A DNA stretch of 64,000 nucleotides from Oribacterium sp. oral taxon 102 (GCF_013394775.1 NZ_JABXYT010000001.1:1440501-1504500), one strand, 5' to 3'. Shown: positions 33,781 through 42,470, counted from the first letter of the stretch. Program-made: numbers and translations. The notes: generated by a model not told the origin, from the letters alone.

Positions 33781-34839
33781 ATGCTGCTGGAATTTCCGGA
33801 ATATTACGAAAACTTTCACTGCATCGGCGGAGTCTGTCCGGACAGCTGCTGTGCAGGCTGGGAGGTCGATGTCGATGCGGAGAGCTGTGACTACTATCAG
33901 ACGGTTCCGGGGCGCTTCGGAGAGAGGCTGCGCAGGCAGCTCATATCGGAGGGAGAGGAACGATACTTCCCGCTGACGGGAGATCGGCGCTGCCCCTTTC
34001 TGAACAGGGAGAATCTCTGCGAGATTTACATTGAGCTCGGTGAGGAGGCACTCTGTCAGGTCTGCACGGAATATCCGCGCTATTTCATGGAGGCCGGGCA
34101 GTATCAGCAGATGGATATGAGCCTGTCCTGTATGGAGCTTTCGCGGATTTTCTTCTCAGAAGAGGGACCGATCCGTTATTTTCGCGCGGAAGATGCCTCC
34201 GAAGGGGAGGTGCTGTCCTCGGAGGAGGAGGCGAAGCTCGCGGAGCTGCTTTCGCTTCGAAATGCCTGCATTGCCTTTATCCAGGAGGGGGCAGAGACCG
34301 GAGAGAGCGGAGACAGGTTCTGGGACAGTCTCACGGAAATGCTCTCTGCTGTCTTTTCTGAACAGCGGGAAGTGTGGGAGGGTACGGCAGAGGGCTTTCT
34401 TAGTGCAGCACTCTCGGATCTCCCGCAGCGCTTCCGCAGACTAGAGACACTGGATGAGAGATGGACGGATTTTACAGCGGCGCTGAACGGGCTGCTCGAG
34501 TGGGAGAGCGCGGAAGCACTTGTTTCCGAATTCCGCCTTGTCTTCCGGACTGAATACGGGAGGTGCTTTCGAAGACTTGCGGCATATTTTCTCTTCCGCT
34601 ACTGCATCGACAGCTTTTACGAGGACAGTATGGCGGACATTCTGCGGCTCCTGCTGCGGAGTCTCCGTACGATAGAGCTTATGGCGGCGGTGCGTCTTCG
34701 GCAGCAGGGCAGCTATCGGCTGTCGGATATGATCGATACAGTACACCTCTTTTCAAAGGAGGTGGAGCATGCGGAGGAAAATGTCGCCTGCTTTAAAAGT
34801 GCGGAAGCATGCGGAGAGCGGATTCTCCGAGAAATATAA
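33781..34839 (+). CDS. FliB-family cysteine-cluster protein (annotated as flagellin lysine-N-methylase)
   Basis: Start at 33781 after AGGAGG. 352 residues. The N-terminal third carries a cysteine pattern (CIGGVCPDSCCAGW, CPFLNRENLC, LCQVCTEYPR) that suggests a metal or Fe-S cluster, as in FliB. FliB proteins modify flagellin lysines, but no flagellar gene is in the window, and many Clostridia keep this family without flagella. So the biochemical activity is uncertain. It lies nine bases after dus. Confidence 0.8.
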   Translation: MLLEFPEYYENFHCIGGVCPDSCCAGWEVDVDAESCDYYQTVPGRFGERLRRQLISEGEERYFPLTGDRRCPFLNRENLCEIYIELGEEALCQVCTEYPRYFMEAGQYQQMDMSLSCMELSRIFFSEEGPIRYFRAEDASEGEVLSSEEEAKLAELLSLRNACIAFIQEGAETGESGDRFWDSLTEMLSAVFSEQREVWEGTAEGFLSAALSDLPQRFRRLETLDERWTDFTAALNGLLEWESAEALVSEFRLVFRTEYGRCFRRLAAYFLFRYCIDSFYEDSMADILRLLLRSLRTIELMAAVRLRQQGSYRLSDMIDTVHLFSKEVEHAEENVACFKSAEACGERILREI

Positions 34840-34893
34840 AAAGAAGCAGGATGAGATGGAGAAAGGCTTGGAAGAAGGCGGAGGGGAGGCGGT

Positions 34894-36255
34894 ATGGAAG
34901 CAGGAAAAAAGGAAAGTATAGAATACAATGCGATTACGCATGGAACGATCTGGAAGGCGCTGATCCTCTACTGTCTGCCGCTGATCCTCGGGAATTTTTT
35001 CCAGCAGCTTTATAATACGGCGGATGCGATCGTGGTCGGACGCTTCGTCGGTAAGCAGGCGTTGTCCGCGGTCGGCGGGAGCAGTGCAGTCTGGGTCAAT
35101 GTCTTCGTCGGGCTCTTTACCGGCATCAGCTCCGGTGCGACGGTCATCGCCGCACAGTTTTTCGGCGCGCAGCAGCGGGAGAAGCTGCATACGGCTGTGC
35201 ATACGGCGATCGCGCTCTCTCTCTTCACGGGGGCTGTCCTGACTGTGCTCGGCTTCCTGCTGACCCCCGCGCTCTGCCGGATGCTGGATACCCCGGCGGA
35301 TGTGCTGGGGGATACGGTGCTTTACCTGCGTATCTTCTTCCTGGGCATCGTCGGAAACCTCCTCTACAACATGGGCTCCGGCATACTTCGTGCGGTGGGA
35401 GACAGCCGGAGACCGCTGCTTTTCCTGATTATCAGCTGCGCGATCAACATCGTGCTGGATATCTTCTTCATCGTGGTACTCGGCCTGGGTGTCGCGGGTG
35501 CCGCAATCGCGACGATACTCTGCCAGTTTATCAGCGCGTGCATGGTGCTCTATGTGCTTCTCGGGACAGAGGAACCCTACCGGCTCAGCATCGGGCAGAT
35601 TCGGTTCGATCAGAGAATGACGGAGAGAATTCTTTCCATCGGCGTGCCTGCGGCAGTGCAGTCTTTGATGTATACGGCATCCAATCTGCTGGTGCAGCAG
35701 AGCATTAACCGCTTCGGCACCGATTACGTCGCGGCATGGGCGGCATACGGCAAGGTGGATATGGTGTTCTGGATGGTCAACAGCTCCTTTGGGGTAGCGC
35801 TCCAGACTTTCGTAGCGCAGAACTACGGAGCAGGACTCCTTGCGCGGGTACGAAAGACGGTACGGCAGTGCAGCGCAGTTATGGTGCTCTGGACAGTTCC
35901 GGTCAGCATCCTTATCTATATCTTCGGGTGCTATGCCTTTCAGCTCTTCACAGAGGATACGGAGGTGCTGAGGATCGGTGTACGGATGCTGCGGGATATG
36001 ACGCCGTTTTATATCTGTTATCTCGGAATCGAGGTCTTCTCCGCGGCGCTTAGAGGGATGGGAGACGCGATGCGCCCGATGCTGATTGATATTCTCGGGA
36101 TCTGTGTGATCCGGGTGCTCTGGCTGCTTTTCGTGGTTCCGGCGTTCCCGGAGATCCATACGGTCATCCTGAGCTTTCCGATCACATGGATTCTCACCTC
36201 GACAGCTTTTCTGCTGTATTATCTGTACTATGTGCGGAAGCGGAAAATAGAGTAG
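34894..36255 (+). CDS. MATE family efflux transporter
   Basis: Cation-coupled multidrug/metabolite exporter. 453 residues with 12 hydrophobic segments in two MatE repeats; 'PLILGNFFQQLYNTADAIVVGRFVG' (residues 29-53) is the family start signature. GGAGGCGGT precedes the ATG. Followed by a bidirectional terminator. Substrate cannot be inferred. Confidence 0.93.
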   Translation: MEAGKKESIEYNAITHGTIWKALILYCLPLILGNFFQQLYNTADAIVVGRFVGKQALSAVGGSSAVWVNVFVGLFTGISSGATVIAAQFFGAQQREKLHTAVHTAIALSLFTGAVLTVLGFLLTPALCRMLDTPADVLGDTVLYLRIFFLGIVGNLLYNMGSGILRAVGDSRRPLLFLIISCAINIVLDIFFIVVLGLGVAGAAIATILCQFISACMVLYVLLGTEEPYRLSIGQIRFDQRMTERILSIGVPAAVQSLMYTASNLLVQQSINRFGTDYVAAWAAYGKVDMVFWMVNSSFGVALQTFVAQNYGAGLLARVRKTVRQCSAVMVLWTVPVSILIYIFGCYAFQLFTEDTEVLRIGVRMLRDMTPFYICYLGIEVFSAALRGMGDAMRPMLIDILGICVIRVLWLLFVVPAFPEIHTVILSFPITWILTSTAFLLYYLYYVRKRKIE

Positions 36256-36319
36256 AAAAGGGAAATGAAGAATTTGCACGCAGCCTGCTGCAAGAAGCAG
36301 AAGCGGAGCAGTCTGAATA

Positions 36320-36368
36320 GGATGCATGAGGGGGGATGCCATTCGACGGCACCCCCCCTCATGCATCC
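36320..36368. terminator. Bidirectional terminator between MATE and DUF1846 genes
   Basis: GGATGCATGAGGGGGG...TGCC pairs with GGCA...CCCCCCTCATGCATCC, about 20 pairs with a 7-base loop. It ends three bases before the stop of the convergent DUF1846 gene. Confidence 0.85.
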
Positions 36369-36371
36369 CTC

Positions 36372-37856
36372 TTAGCGATGGTAGAGCTTCTTCGTCTGAT
36401 ACTGCGGCTCGCAGGTGAGATTGATGCCGAGCTTGTGGAGCGTGCGCTCGTCGACCTCGGAGAGAATGACAGAGGAGTGGACATCACAGCCGTTCAGCTT
36501 CTCGAGCTGCTGCATGCAGAGCTCCGCATTGTCATCGCTGTTTGCACAGATCGTGAGAGCAATCAGCACCTCGTCGGTATGAAGACGGGGATTCTGGTTG
36601 CCAAGATGCTCGACCTTCAGATGCTGAATCGGCTGAATGATCTCCGGCGCGATCAGCTTAACCTCGTCCGGAAGACCGGCGAGGGTTTTCAGCGCGTTCA
36701 GCAGCATGGAGGCACAGGCGCCGAGAAGCTCGGAGGTTCTGCCGGTCACGATCGTACCATCCTGCAGCTCGATCGCCGCGGCGGGACCGCCGGTTACCTC
36801 TGCCTTCTGCTTAGCGGGAGAAACCACGGCGCGGTTGTTCGGCGTGATGCCCGCCTTCTCCATCAGTAGCTCAAGCTTGTCGACGATTTCCTGCCTGCCG
36901 TTTCCCTTCCGAAGATCCACGAGCGCATGATAATAGCGGCGGATAATCTCAGAATTTGCTGCAGCGCGGACTGCATTGTCGTCCACGATGCAGTTACCTG
37001 CCATATTGACACCCATATCGGTAGGGGACTGGTAAGGCGATTCCCCGTAGATCCGGTTGAACATTGCCTTCAGCACCGGAAAAACCTCGACATCCCGATT
37101 GTAGTTGATCGTTGTTTTGCCGTATGCCTCCAGATGGAAGGGGTCGATCATATTGACATCATTGAGATCGGCAGTTGCCGCTTCATAAGCAAGATTGACA
37201 GGATGGTTCAGGGGAATGTTCCAGATCGGGAAGGTCTCGTACTTCGCGTAGCCGGCATTGACGCCGTGCTTGTGCTCCTGGTAGAGCTGGGAGAGGCAGA
37301 CCGCCATCTTTCCGGAGCCGGGGCCGGGAGCGGTTACGACGACGAGAGAACGGGAGGTCTTGATGTATTCGTTCTTGCCGAAGCCCTCGTCGCTGATAAT
37401 GAGGGGGACATTGGAGGGATAGGAGGGAATGCTGTAATGGCGGTAGACTCGTATGCCGAGCGATTCCAGCTTCTTCTGGTAGGAAACGGCGCTCTCCTGC
37501 CCGTCGAAGCGGGTCAGTACGACAGAACCGACGAAGAGCCCGTAGTCGCGGAATGCGTCGATCAGGCGCAGCACATCCATATCGTAGGTGATGCCGAGAT
37601 CTCCGCGGATCTTGTTCTTTTCGATATCTCCGGCATTGATGACAATGACGATCTCCGCGTCCTCCCTGAGCTGACCCAGCATACGGATCTTGCTGTCAGG
37701 GTGGAAGCCCGGAAGCACGCGGCTGGCATGATAATCGTCGAAAAGCTTGCCGCCGAACTCCATATAGAGCTTGCCGCCGAATTTGCCGATTCTCTCCTTG
37801 ATGTGAAGAGACTGCATTGACAGGTATTTGTCATTATCAAAACCGATTTTGCCCAT
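36372..37856 (-). CDS. DUF1846 domain-containing protein
   Basis: 494 residues, full length for the family; contains 'VVTAPGPGSGKMAVCLSQLY' near 173-192, a P-loop-like motif, and 'HKHGVNAGYAKYETFPIW'. Structures are known for the family but the function is not established. CAGGAGGAGAAT precedes the ATG. Monocistronic, between a terminator and an extended -10 promoter. Confidence 0.94.
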   Translation of the reverse strand: MGKIGFDNDKYLSMQSLHIKERIGKFGGKLYMEFGGKLFDDYHASRVLPGFHPDSKIRMLGQLREDAEIVIVINAGDIEKNKIRGDLGITYDMDVLRLIDAFRDYGLFVGSVVLTRFDGQESAVSYQKKLESLGIRVYRHYSIPSYPSNVPLIISDEGFGKNEYIKTSRSLVVVTAPGPGSGKMAVCLSQLYQEHKHGVNAGYAKYETFPIWNIPLNHPVNLAYEAATADLNDVNMIDPFHLEAYGKTTINYNRDVEVFPVLKAMFNRIYGESPYQSPTDMGVNMAGNCIVDDNAVRAAANSEIIRRYYHALVDLRKGNGRQEIVDKLELLMEKAGITPNNRAVVSPAKQKAEVTGGPAAAIELQDGTIVTGRTSELLGACASMLLNALKTLAGLPDEVKLIAPEIIQPIQHLKVEHLGNQNPRLHTDEVLIALTICANSDDNAELCMQQLEKLNGCDVHSSVILSEVDERTLHKLGINLTCEPQYQTKKLYHR

Positions 37857-37936
37857 ATTCTCCTCCTGTGATATTTTGAAATCAAAAAAAAGATAAGAGT
37901 GTCAAAATTACCTTTTGCCACTCCTTCCGTAAAAAT

Positions 37937-37945
37937 ATTCTAGCA
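37937..37945 (-). promoter_or_regulatory. Extended -10 promoter of the DUF1846 gene
   Basis: On the minus strand TGCTAGAAT (TGn plus TAGAAT), about 80 bases upstream of the ATG, without a good -35 box. Confidence 0.5.
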
Positions 37946-38007
37946 GAAATACAGGGAAACCGCCATAGTAATTTCGGAAAAGACGGGATTTCTTTCGGAG
38001 GGGAAAC

Positions 38008-38047
38008 AGCTATTCCCATTGAATAGCTAGGAAAAGAATGCTAAAAT
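38008..38047 (+). promoter_or_regulatory. cysE promoter with overlapping palindrome
   Basis: TTGAAT (38019-38024), 17 bases, TAAAAT (38042-38047). The -35 box lies within AGCTATTC-ccatt-GAATAGCT (38008-38028), an 8-bp inverted repeat that could bind a repressor. Confidence 0.7.
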
Positions 38048-38081
38048 GAAGAAAAAATCAGGAACAGGACAGGAATAGCAT

Positions 38082-38984
38082 ATGATACAGAATGACGTGA
38101 AACGCTGCATCGCAGATATCTCGGCGATGCTCTATGAGAATTATCAGAAGGAGGGCATTTTTGAGATTACCCTCGGAACGAAGCTCCCGAAGCGCACAGA
38201 GATCATCGAGGTTGTGACGGAGCTTCGGCGTCTGATGTTTCCCGGCTTCTTCGGCTCGGAGAATACCGCTTATGTTTCTCTCGACAATTTTGCCGGCAGT
38301 ACGCTGGCGGAGGTTTATGAGAAGCTTTTCAGGCAGATCCGCACCGCGCTGCAGTACCACTGCGATCTGGAGCGGGGAGCGGAGCTGGACAGGCAGGCAG
38401 GAGAGCTGACGCTTCATTTCATAGACGAGCTTCCGCGGATTCAGTGCATGCTGATGAAGGATGCGGATGCGGTGATGGAGGGGGATCCGGCGGCGAAGAG
38501 CCGTGAGGAGGTGATCTTCTCCTATCCGGGGATCTTCGCGATTTTCGTTTACCGTATCGCGCATGCACTCTATTCACTGCAGATTCCGTTTATTCCTCGG
38601 ATCATGAGCGAGTATGCCCATGGGGAGACCGGCATTGACATCAATCCCGGCGCAGAGATCGGAGAGTATTTCTTCATCGACCACGGTACGGGCATCGTCA
38701 TCGGAGAGACGACGCGGATCGGCGATCATGTGAAGATCTATCAGGGCGTGACGCTAGGCGCGCTTTCGCCGCATAAGGGGCAGGAGCTGTCCGGGGTGAA
38801 GCGGCATCCGACGATCGAGGACAATGTCGTGATTTATGCGAATTCGACCATACTCGGCGGCGAGACGGTGATCGGGCGTGATTCGGTGATCGCGGGAAAC
38901 ACCTTCATCATGCAGTCGGTGCCGGCGAAGTCCAGAGTTTCTTCGACGCTGCCGGAGCTTCGCCTGAAAACGGCAAAGACGTAG
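38082..38984 (+). CDS. cysE: Serine O-acetyltransferase
   Basis: Acetylates L-serine to O-acetylserine, the first step of cysteine synthesis, used by the CysK encoded ~430 bases downstream. 300 residues: an alpha-helical N-terminal domain (~1-150) and a left-handed beta-helix of hexapeptide repeats with 'IDHGTGIVIGETTRIGDHVKIYQGVTLGA' (catalytic His in DHGTG). The length and single fused N-terminal domain match the EpsC-type of serine acetyltransferase. Ends before its own terminator. Confidence 0.95.
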   Translation: MIQNDVKRCIADISAMLYENYQKEGIFEITLGTKLPKRTEIIEVVTELRRLMFPGFFGSENTAYVSLDNFAGSTLAEVYEKLFRQIRTALQYHCDLERGAELDRQAGELTLHFIDELPRIQCMLMKDADAVMEGDPAAKSREEVIFSYPGIFAIFVYRIAHALYSLQIPFIPRIMSEYAHGETGIDINPGAEIGEYFFIDHGTGIVIGETTRIGDHVKIYQGVTLGALSPHKGQELSGVKRHPTIEDNVVIYANSTILGGETVIGRDSVIAGNTFIMQSVPAKSRVSSTLPELRLKTAKT

Positions 38985-39042
38985 AGGTTTGCGTTAAACA
39001 GCGTTTCCTTAGATGATTTCAGATAAGATTTCAGATAAAAAG

Positions 39043-39078
39043 AGCTTGTGAAGAAATTTTTCTCATAAGCTTTTTTTG
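39043..39078 (+). terminator. Terminator of cysE
   Basis: AGCTTGTGA / TCATAAGCT (9 pairs, one G-U) with an A/T-rich loop, followed by T7-8. Confidence 0.88.
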
Positions 39079-39307
39079 AAATACCTGCTCATGCCGTCTC
39101 ATAGAAGCGGATATCGGGATCGGCGGCCCAAGTCGGCTGGAGTCCGGCAACGACATCGTTTTTGAACAGTTCTGTTCGTTTGAAAGATATAGGCGATTAA
39201 AGCATTTGCAGATGGTCGGGGATGTTTCATAAGGAAAGCAATGGGAATGTCATGACACAGTGCCGGAAATGCGATTATAAGAATAGAAAAAGTTCTGTAA
39301 AAAGGAA
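39079..39307. other. Intergenic segment with possible decayed coding remnant
   Basis: No intact gene. A GC-richer patch (~39088-39180) inside AT-rich sequence reads on the minus strand as an open stretch ending ELFKNDVVAGLQPTWAADPD... then stop at ~39092, limited to about 35 codons by an upstream in-frame TAA. It may be the remains of a lost gene. The rest shows nothing recognisable. Confidence 0.3.
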
Positions 39308-39336
39308 TTGACAGCGGGAGAAAAAAGATGTAGATT
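39308..39336 (+). promoter_or_regulatory. Promoter of cysK
   Basis: Perfect TTGACA (39308-39313), 17 bases, TAGATT (39331-39336); predicted transcription start near 39343. Confidence 0.78.
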
Positions 39337-39350
39337 TTACGCAGGGGTTA

Positions 39351-39383
39351 AATTCCTATAAACACATGGGAATTATAGGAATT
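39351..39383 (+). promoter_or_regulatory. Palindromic operator just downstream of the cysK transcription start
   Basis: AATTCCTATAA and TTATAGGAATT form a perfect 11-bp inverted repeat with an 11-base spacer, placed where a bound repressor would block transcription. The GGAATT/AATTCC core resembles Rrf2-type (CymR/IscR) cysteine-regulon sites; this resemblance is from memory of the family, not a computed match. It could also fold as an RNA hairpin in the leader. Confidence 0.65.
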
Positions 39384-39413
39384 ATGAAAGGCGAAGAAGG
39401 AGAGGGTAAGAAA

Positions 39414-40352
39414 ATGGCTGATATCAGAAAAAGTGTAGTGGAGCTGATCGGGAATACGCCGCTGCTGGAGGCGGCGCGCTACAGTAAGGCGGCAAATGCC
39501 GAAGGGGCGCGGCTCCTCGCGAAGCTGGAATATCTGAATCCGGCGGGCTCGGTGAAGGATCGGATCGCGCTCGCAATGATCGAGGACGCCGAGAAGAGAG
39601 GTCTGCTTCGACCGGGGGCGACTATCATTGAGCCGACCAGCGGGAATACCGGCATCGGAATCGCTTCCGTGGCAGCCGCGAAGGGTTATCATGCGATCCT
39701 GACTCTCCCGGATACGATGAGTGTGGAGCGGAGAAATCTCCTGCGGGCGTATGGCGCGGAGCTGGTGCTGACCGAGGGGGCAAAGGGCATGAAGGGCGCG
39801 ATCGCGAAGGCAGAGGAGCTGAAGCAGGAGATCGAGGGCTCCGTGATTCTCGGACAGTTCTCCAACCCGGCGAATCCGGCGGCACACCGCAGGACGACCG
39901 GACCGGAAATCTGGGAGCAGAGCGGCGGCAAGGTCGATATTTTCGTGGCCGGTATCGGTACCGGCGGGACGATCAGCGGCATCGGCGCATATCTGAAGGA
40001 GCAGAACCCCGCAGTGAAGATCGTCGCCGTAGAGCCGGCAGGCAGTCCGGTTCTCTCCGAGGGTAAGGCGGGCCCGCATAAAATTCAGGGAATCGGGGCA
40101 GGCTTCGTTCCGGAGACGCTGGATACTGGGATCTATGACGAGATCCTCACAATTGAGAATGAGGATGCCTTTGAGGAGGGCAGGCGTTTCGGACACAGCG
40201 AGGGCATCCTCGTGGGCATCTCCTCCGGCGCAGCGCTGAAGGCAGCGGTAATACTTGCAGGAAGAGAGGAGAACAGGGGCAAGACGATCGTTGCACTGCT
40301 TCCGGACTCCGGGGATCGTTACCTTTCCACAGCGCTGTTTGCAGACGCATAG
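39414..40352 (+). CDS. cysK: Cysteine synthase A (O-acetylserine sulfhydrylase)
   Basis: PLP enzyme making cysteine from O-acetylserine and sulfide. Start at 39414, after AGGAGAGGG; the open frame from 39366 would begin within the operator. 312 residues with PLP-lysine motif '[16 protein letters not shown]' (~42-57), '[11 protein letters not shown]' (~72) and '[10 protein letters not shown]' (~180). Pairs functionally with cysE upstream, though terminator and promoter between them show separate transcription. Confidence 0.97.
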   Translation: MADIRKSVVELIGNTPLLEAARYSKAANAEGARLLAKLEYLNPAGSVKDRIALAMIEDAEKRGLLRPGATIIEPTSGNTGIGIASVAAAKGYHAILTLPDTMSVERRNLLRAYGAELVLTEGAKGMKGAIAKAEELKQEIEGSVILGQFSNPANPAAHRRTTGPEIWEQSGGKVDIFVAGIGTGGTISGIGAYLKEQNPAVKIVAVEPAGSPVLSEGKAGPHKIQGIGAGFVPETLDTGIYDEILTIENEDAFEEGRRFGHSEGILVGISSGAALKAAVILAGREENRGKTIVALLPDSGDRYLSTALFADA

Positions 40353-40385
40353 GACTTAGAGTATGCGGTGACATACGGCTTTTTG

Positions 40386-40434
40386 GAAGAAGCTTCCCAG
40401 TGACAGCGCTGCGCTGCCACTGGGAAGCTTCTTC
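40386..40434. terminator. Terminator between cysK and the convergent ABC operon
   Basis: Perfect 17-bp stem GAAGAAGCTTCCCAGTG / CACTGGGAAGCTTCTTC with further pairing in the loop (CAGCG/CGCTG). A T-rich stretch follows on the plus strand. It probably serves both directions. Confidence 0.88.
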
Positions 40435-40437
40435 GTC

Positions 40438-41091
40438 TTAATATTCTTTTTTCTCTATGATCCGTATGCTCCACAGATAGAAAGCATAGGTAAGCAGGAC
40501 AGATACAGCGGCCAAAGTAAACAGGGCGGGAATCGGGGAGAGACCGTCAAGGCGCTTTGCAATCCTTACGAAAGGATTATTTGAACCGCTGAAAACAGAT
40601 TTCACGCCGAATATCAGAATGGCGATGGAGCCGAACAGGACAGAGAAAACAATCCTGCTTTTTTCCGAACCGTATTTCAGCTGAAGCGGAATCAGAATTG
40701 CAGCGAAGAGATAAAAGACGGGAATAGGGATCATCAGCATCGGCAGCGTATCTGCCAGAGGGACTGCATTACGGCGAAAAACAGCGCCGACGCAGTAGAG
40801 TGCCGCCCCGAGCCCCCAGCCTGCCGAGACCATCAGGAAGCTGAACAGATATTTTTCTCTGATATAGGTCTTCCTGTCAAACGGCAGTGTCATTAAAAAT
40901 GCAAATCCGTTGTCGAATTCATCATAGCTTATGGTTCCGACTGCTGTTATCACAGCAATGATTGCGGGATAGCTGATAAGGAAAGAACCGCCTATGGTGA
41001 TTCCCATGACCAATGTCATGATGAAGAAGAGCAAAAGGGTCTGCGTTCTGGTGAGGGTAAGCCGCAGATCCTTTTCTATGAGACCAAGCAT
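40438..41091 (-). CDS. ABC-2 type permease (YtrC/BcrB-like)
   Basis: 217 residues, about six hydrophobic segments, N-terminal 'LIEKDLRLTLTRTQTLLLFFIM'. It is the membrane half of an exporter with the ATPase encoded one base upstream. The GntR regulator in front makes a three-gene operon of the YtrA type, often linked to antibiotic or lipid-II stress. Substrate not inferable. Confidence 0.88.
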   Translation of the reverse strand: MLGLIEKDLRLTLTRTQTLLLFFIMTLVMGITIGGSFLISYPAIIAVITAVGTISYDEFDNGFAFLMTLPFDRKTYIREKYLFSFLMVSAGWGLGAALYCVGAVFRRNAVPLADTLPMLMIPIPVFYLFAAILIPLQLKYGSEKSRIVFSVLFGSIAILIFGVKSVFSGSNNPFVRIAKRLDGLSPIPALFTLAAVSVLLTYAFYLWSIRIIEKKEY

Positions 41092-41092
41092 A

Positions 41093-41941
41093 TCAATTTC
41101 CTCCTGCCATCATCATGATCAGATCGTCTATCCTGCCGTTCTCGATGACAATACCAGGATAGTTTTCTGCATAAAACTGCTTCTCATTTGTAAAACACAG
41201 ATATCCGAAGGGCTCTTTTTTCGCACGGAGGAGATAATGTTTGTCGAGTCTTTCATAGGTATCCGCACTGAGCTTCAGGATCGCGTAATTGCTTAATATG
41301 ATGTCGGTATCCTCGTGGAGGATGATTTTGCCGTCATGGATAAGATAAATGTCATCGCACAGCCCCTCGAGGTCGGAAGAGATATGAGAGCTAAGCAGGA
41401 TGGAACGCCTGTCATTGCCGAGAAGATACTGGCGGAGCAGATCAAGAATGTCGTTCCTTGCTTCGATGTCGAGTCCGGCCGTGGGTTCATCCAGAATAAG
41501 CAGCTCTGCCCGGTGACTGACAGCAACGAGTACACGGAGCTTAGCGCGCATGCCTGTAGAGAAGTCCTTTATTTTTTTGTCAAACGAAAGTCCCTGTGCT
41601 GCGCAGTTTTTTCTGAAAAAATTTTCGTCAAATGCCGGATACATTTTCCGAAGAATGCAGATAATGTCCCTTATACTAAGGTAAGCGCTGAATCCGGAAT
41701 CAGACAGTGCGGCTCCGATGGAGCGCTTTTCGGTCCTGCTCAGCTCTGCCGCTTCCCTGCCGTTTATGCGGACATGCCCTCCGTCCGGCTTTATGAGCCC
41801 AAGTATCGCTTTTATTGTCGTGCTTTTGCCGGCGCCGTTTTTTCCGACGAGCCCCGTAACGGTTCCGTCCGGGATCTCCATGGAGACATTCAGTCGGAAA
41901 TCGCCGTAATTTTTCACAAGCTTATCAACCTTGACCATCAC
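41093..41941 (-). CDS. ABC transporter ATP-binding protein
   Basis: 282 residues with Walker A 'GLVGKNGAGKSTT' (~31-43), signature 'FSTGMRAKLRVLVAVS' (~128) in place of LSGGQ, Walker B 'LLILDEPTAGLD' (~150) and 'SSHISSDLEG' (H-loop). The 'STGM' signature is usual for the YtrB/antibiotic-export group. Overlaps the GntR gene stop by 4 bases, and the permease starts immediately after, so all three are coupled. Confidence 0.95.
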   Translation of the reverse strand: MMVKVDKLVKNYGDFRLNVSMEIPDGTVTGLVGKNGAGKSTTIKAILGLIKPDGGHVRINGREAAELSRTEKRSIGAALSDSGFSAYLSIRDIICILRKMYPAFDENFFRKNCAAQGLSFDKKIKDFSTGMRAKLRVLVAVSHRAELLILDEPTAGLDIEARNDILDLLRQYLLGNDRRSILLSSHISSDLEGLCDDIYLIHDGKIILHEDTDIILSNYAILKLSADTYERLDKHYLLRAKKEPFGYLCFTNEKQFYAENYPGIVIENGRIDDLIMMMAGGN

Positions 41942-42312
41942 AAGTCCTCCAGCAGAATCTCTACAAGCGAAAGAATATCGTCTCCGGTGAATCCGATTGC
42001 ACGGGCTTTCCGGACAGCAGCTGCGAAGTCGTTCTCCACGGCCTTTCTCCGGGCTTCCATGGCAAGCAGTCGGTTGGCTGCGGCAACATAGCTGCCTTTT
42101 CCATGTACAGTAACAATAAAACCCTCTTCCTCCAGCTTGTCATAGGCTTTTTTAACAGTAAGAGCGCTGATGCGCAGCTCGCCGGAAAGTGCTCTGACAG
42201 ATGGAAGAACTTCATTTTCCGCGAGTTTACCGCTCAGGATTTCATTTTTCACCTGCTCCACAAGTTGTTCATAGATCGGTACCATTGAGGAATTGTTTAA
42301 AATGATATGCAC
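41938..42312 (-). CDS. GntR family (YtrA-like) transcriptional regulator
   Basis: Start chosen as GTG at 42312 (minus strand), placed seven bases after GGAGGG; longer frames to 42327 or 42360 lack a ribosome site, and 42360 would precede the promoter -10. About 124 residues: winged-helix DNA-binding domain ('PIYEQLVEQVKNEILSGKL...VLPSVRALSGELRISALTVKKAYDKLEEEGFI') and a short helical C-terminus, the YtrA layout. It most likely represses its own operon through the palindrome at 42336-42378. Confidence 0.9.
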   Translation of the reverse strand: MHIILNNSSMVPIYEQLVEQVKNEILSGKLAENEVLPSVRALSGELRISALTVKKAYDKLEEEGFIVTVHGKGSYVAAANRLLAMEARRKAVENDFAAAVRKARAIGFTGDDILSLVEILLEDL

Positions 42313-42331
42313 ATCCCTGCCCTCCATAAAC

Positions 42332-42360
42332 AGTATATAACAGTGTGCGGCAGACGTCAA
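42332..42360 (-). promoter_or_regulatory. Promoter of the GntR-ABC operon
   Basis: Minus strand TTGACG (complement of 42355-42360), 17 bases, TATACT (complement of 42332-42337). The leader is about a dozen bases. Confidence 0.88.
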
Positions 42361-42378
42361 CTGTTACACACTGTTATA
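42336..42378. promoter_or_regulatory. Operator of the GntR-ABC operon
   Basis: TATAACAGTGTG (42336-42347) and CACACTGTTATA (42367-42378) form a perfect 12-bp inverted repeat with a 19-base spacer. One arm covers the -10/spacer and the other lies just upstream of the -35, as expected for a YtrA-type repressor site. Confidence 0.82.
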
Positions 42379-42441
42379 CAATGCTGCTTCTTTGATTTTT
42401 GTGTTTCGTTGTCTAAGCTTTCACGGCGTGTACCGAAGCAC

Positions 42442-42470
42442 TTGATTTAAAAACAAATGTACGCTATTAT
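42442..42470 (+). promoter_or_regulatory. Promoter of the topoisomerase B gene
   Basis: TTGATT (42442-42447), 17 bases, TATTAT (42465-42470). Confidence 0.72.
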
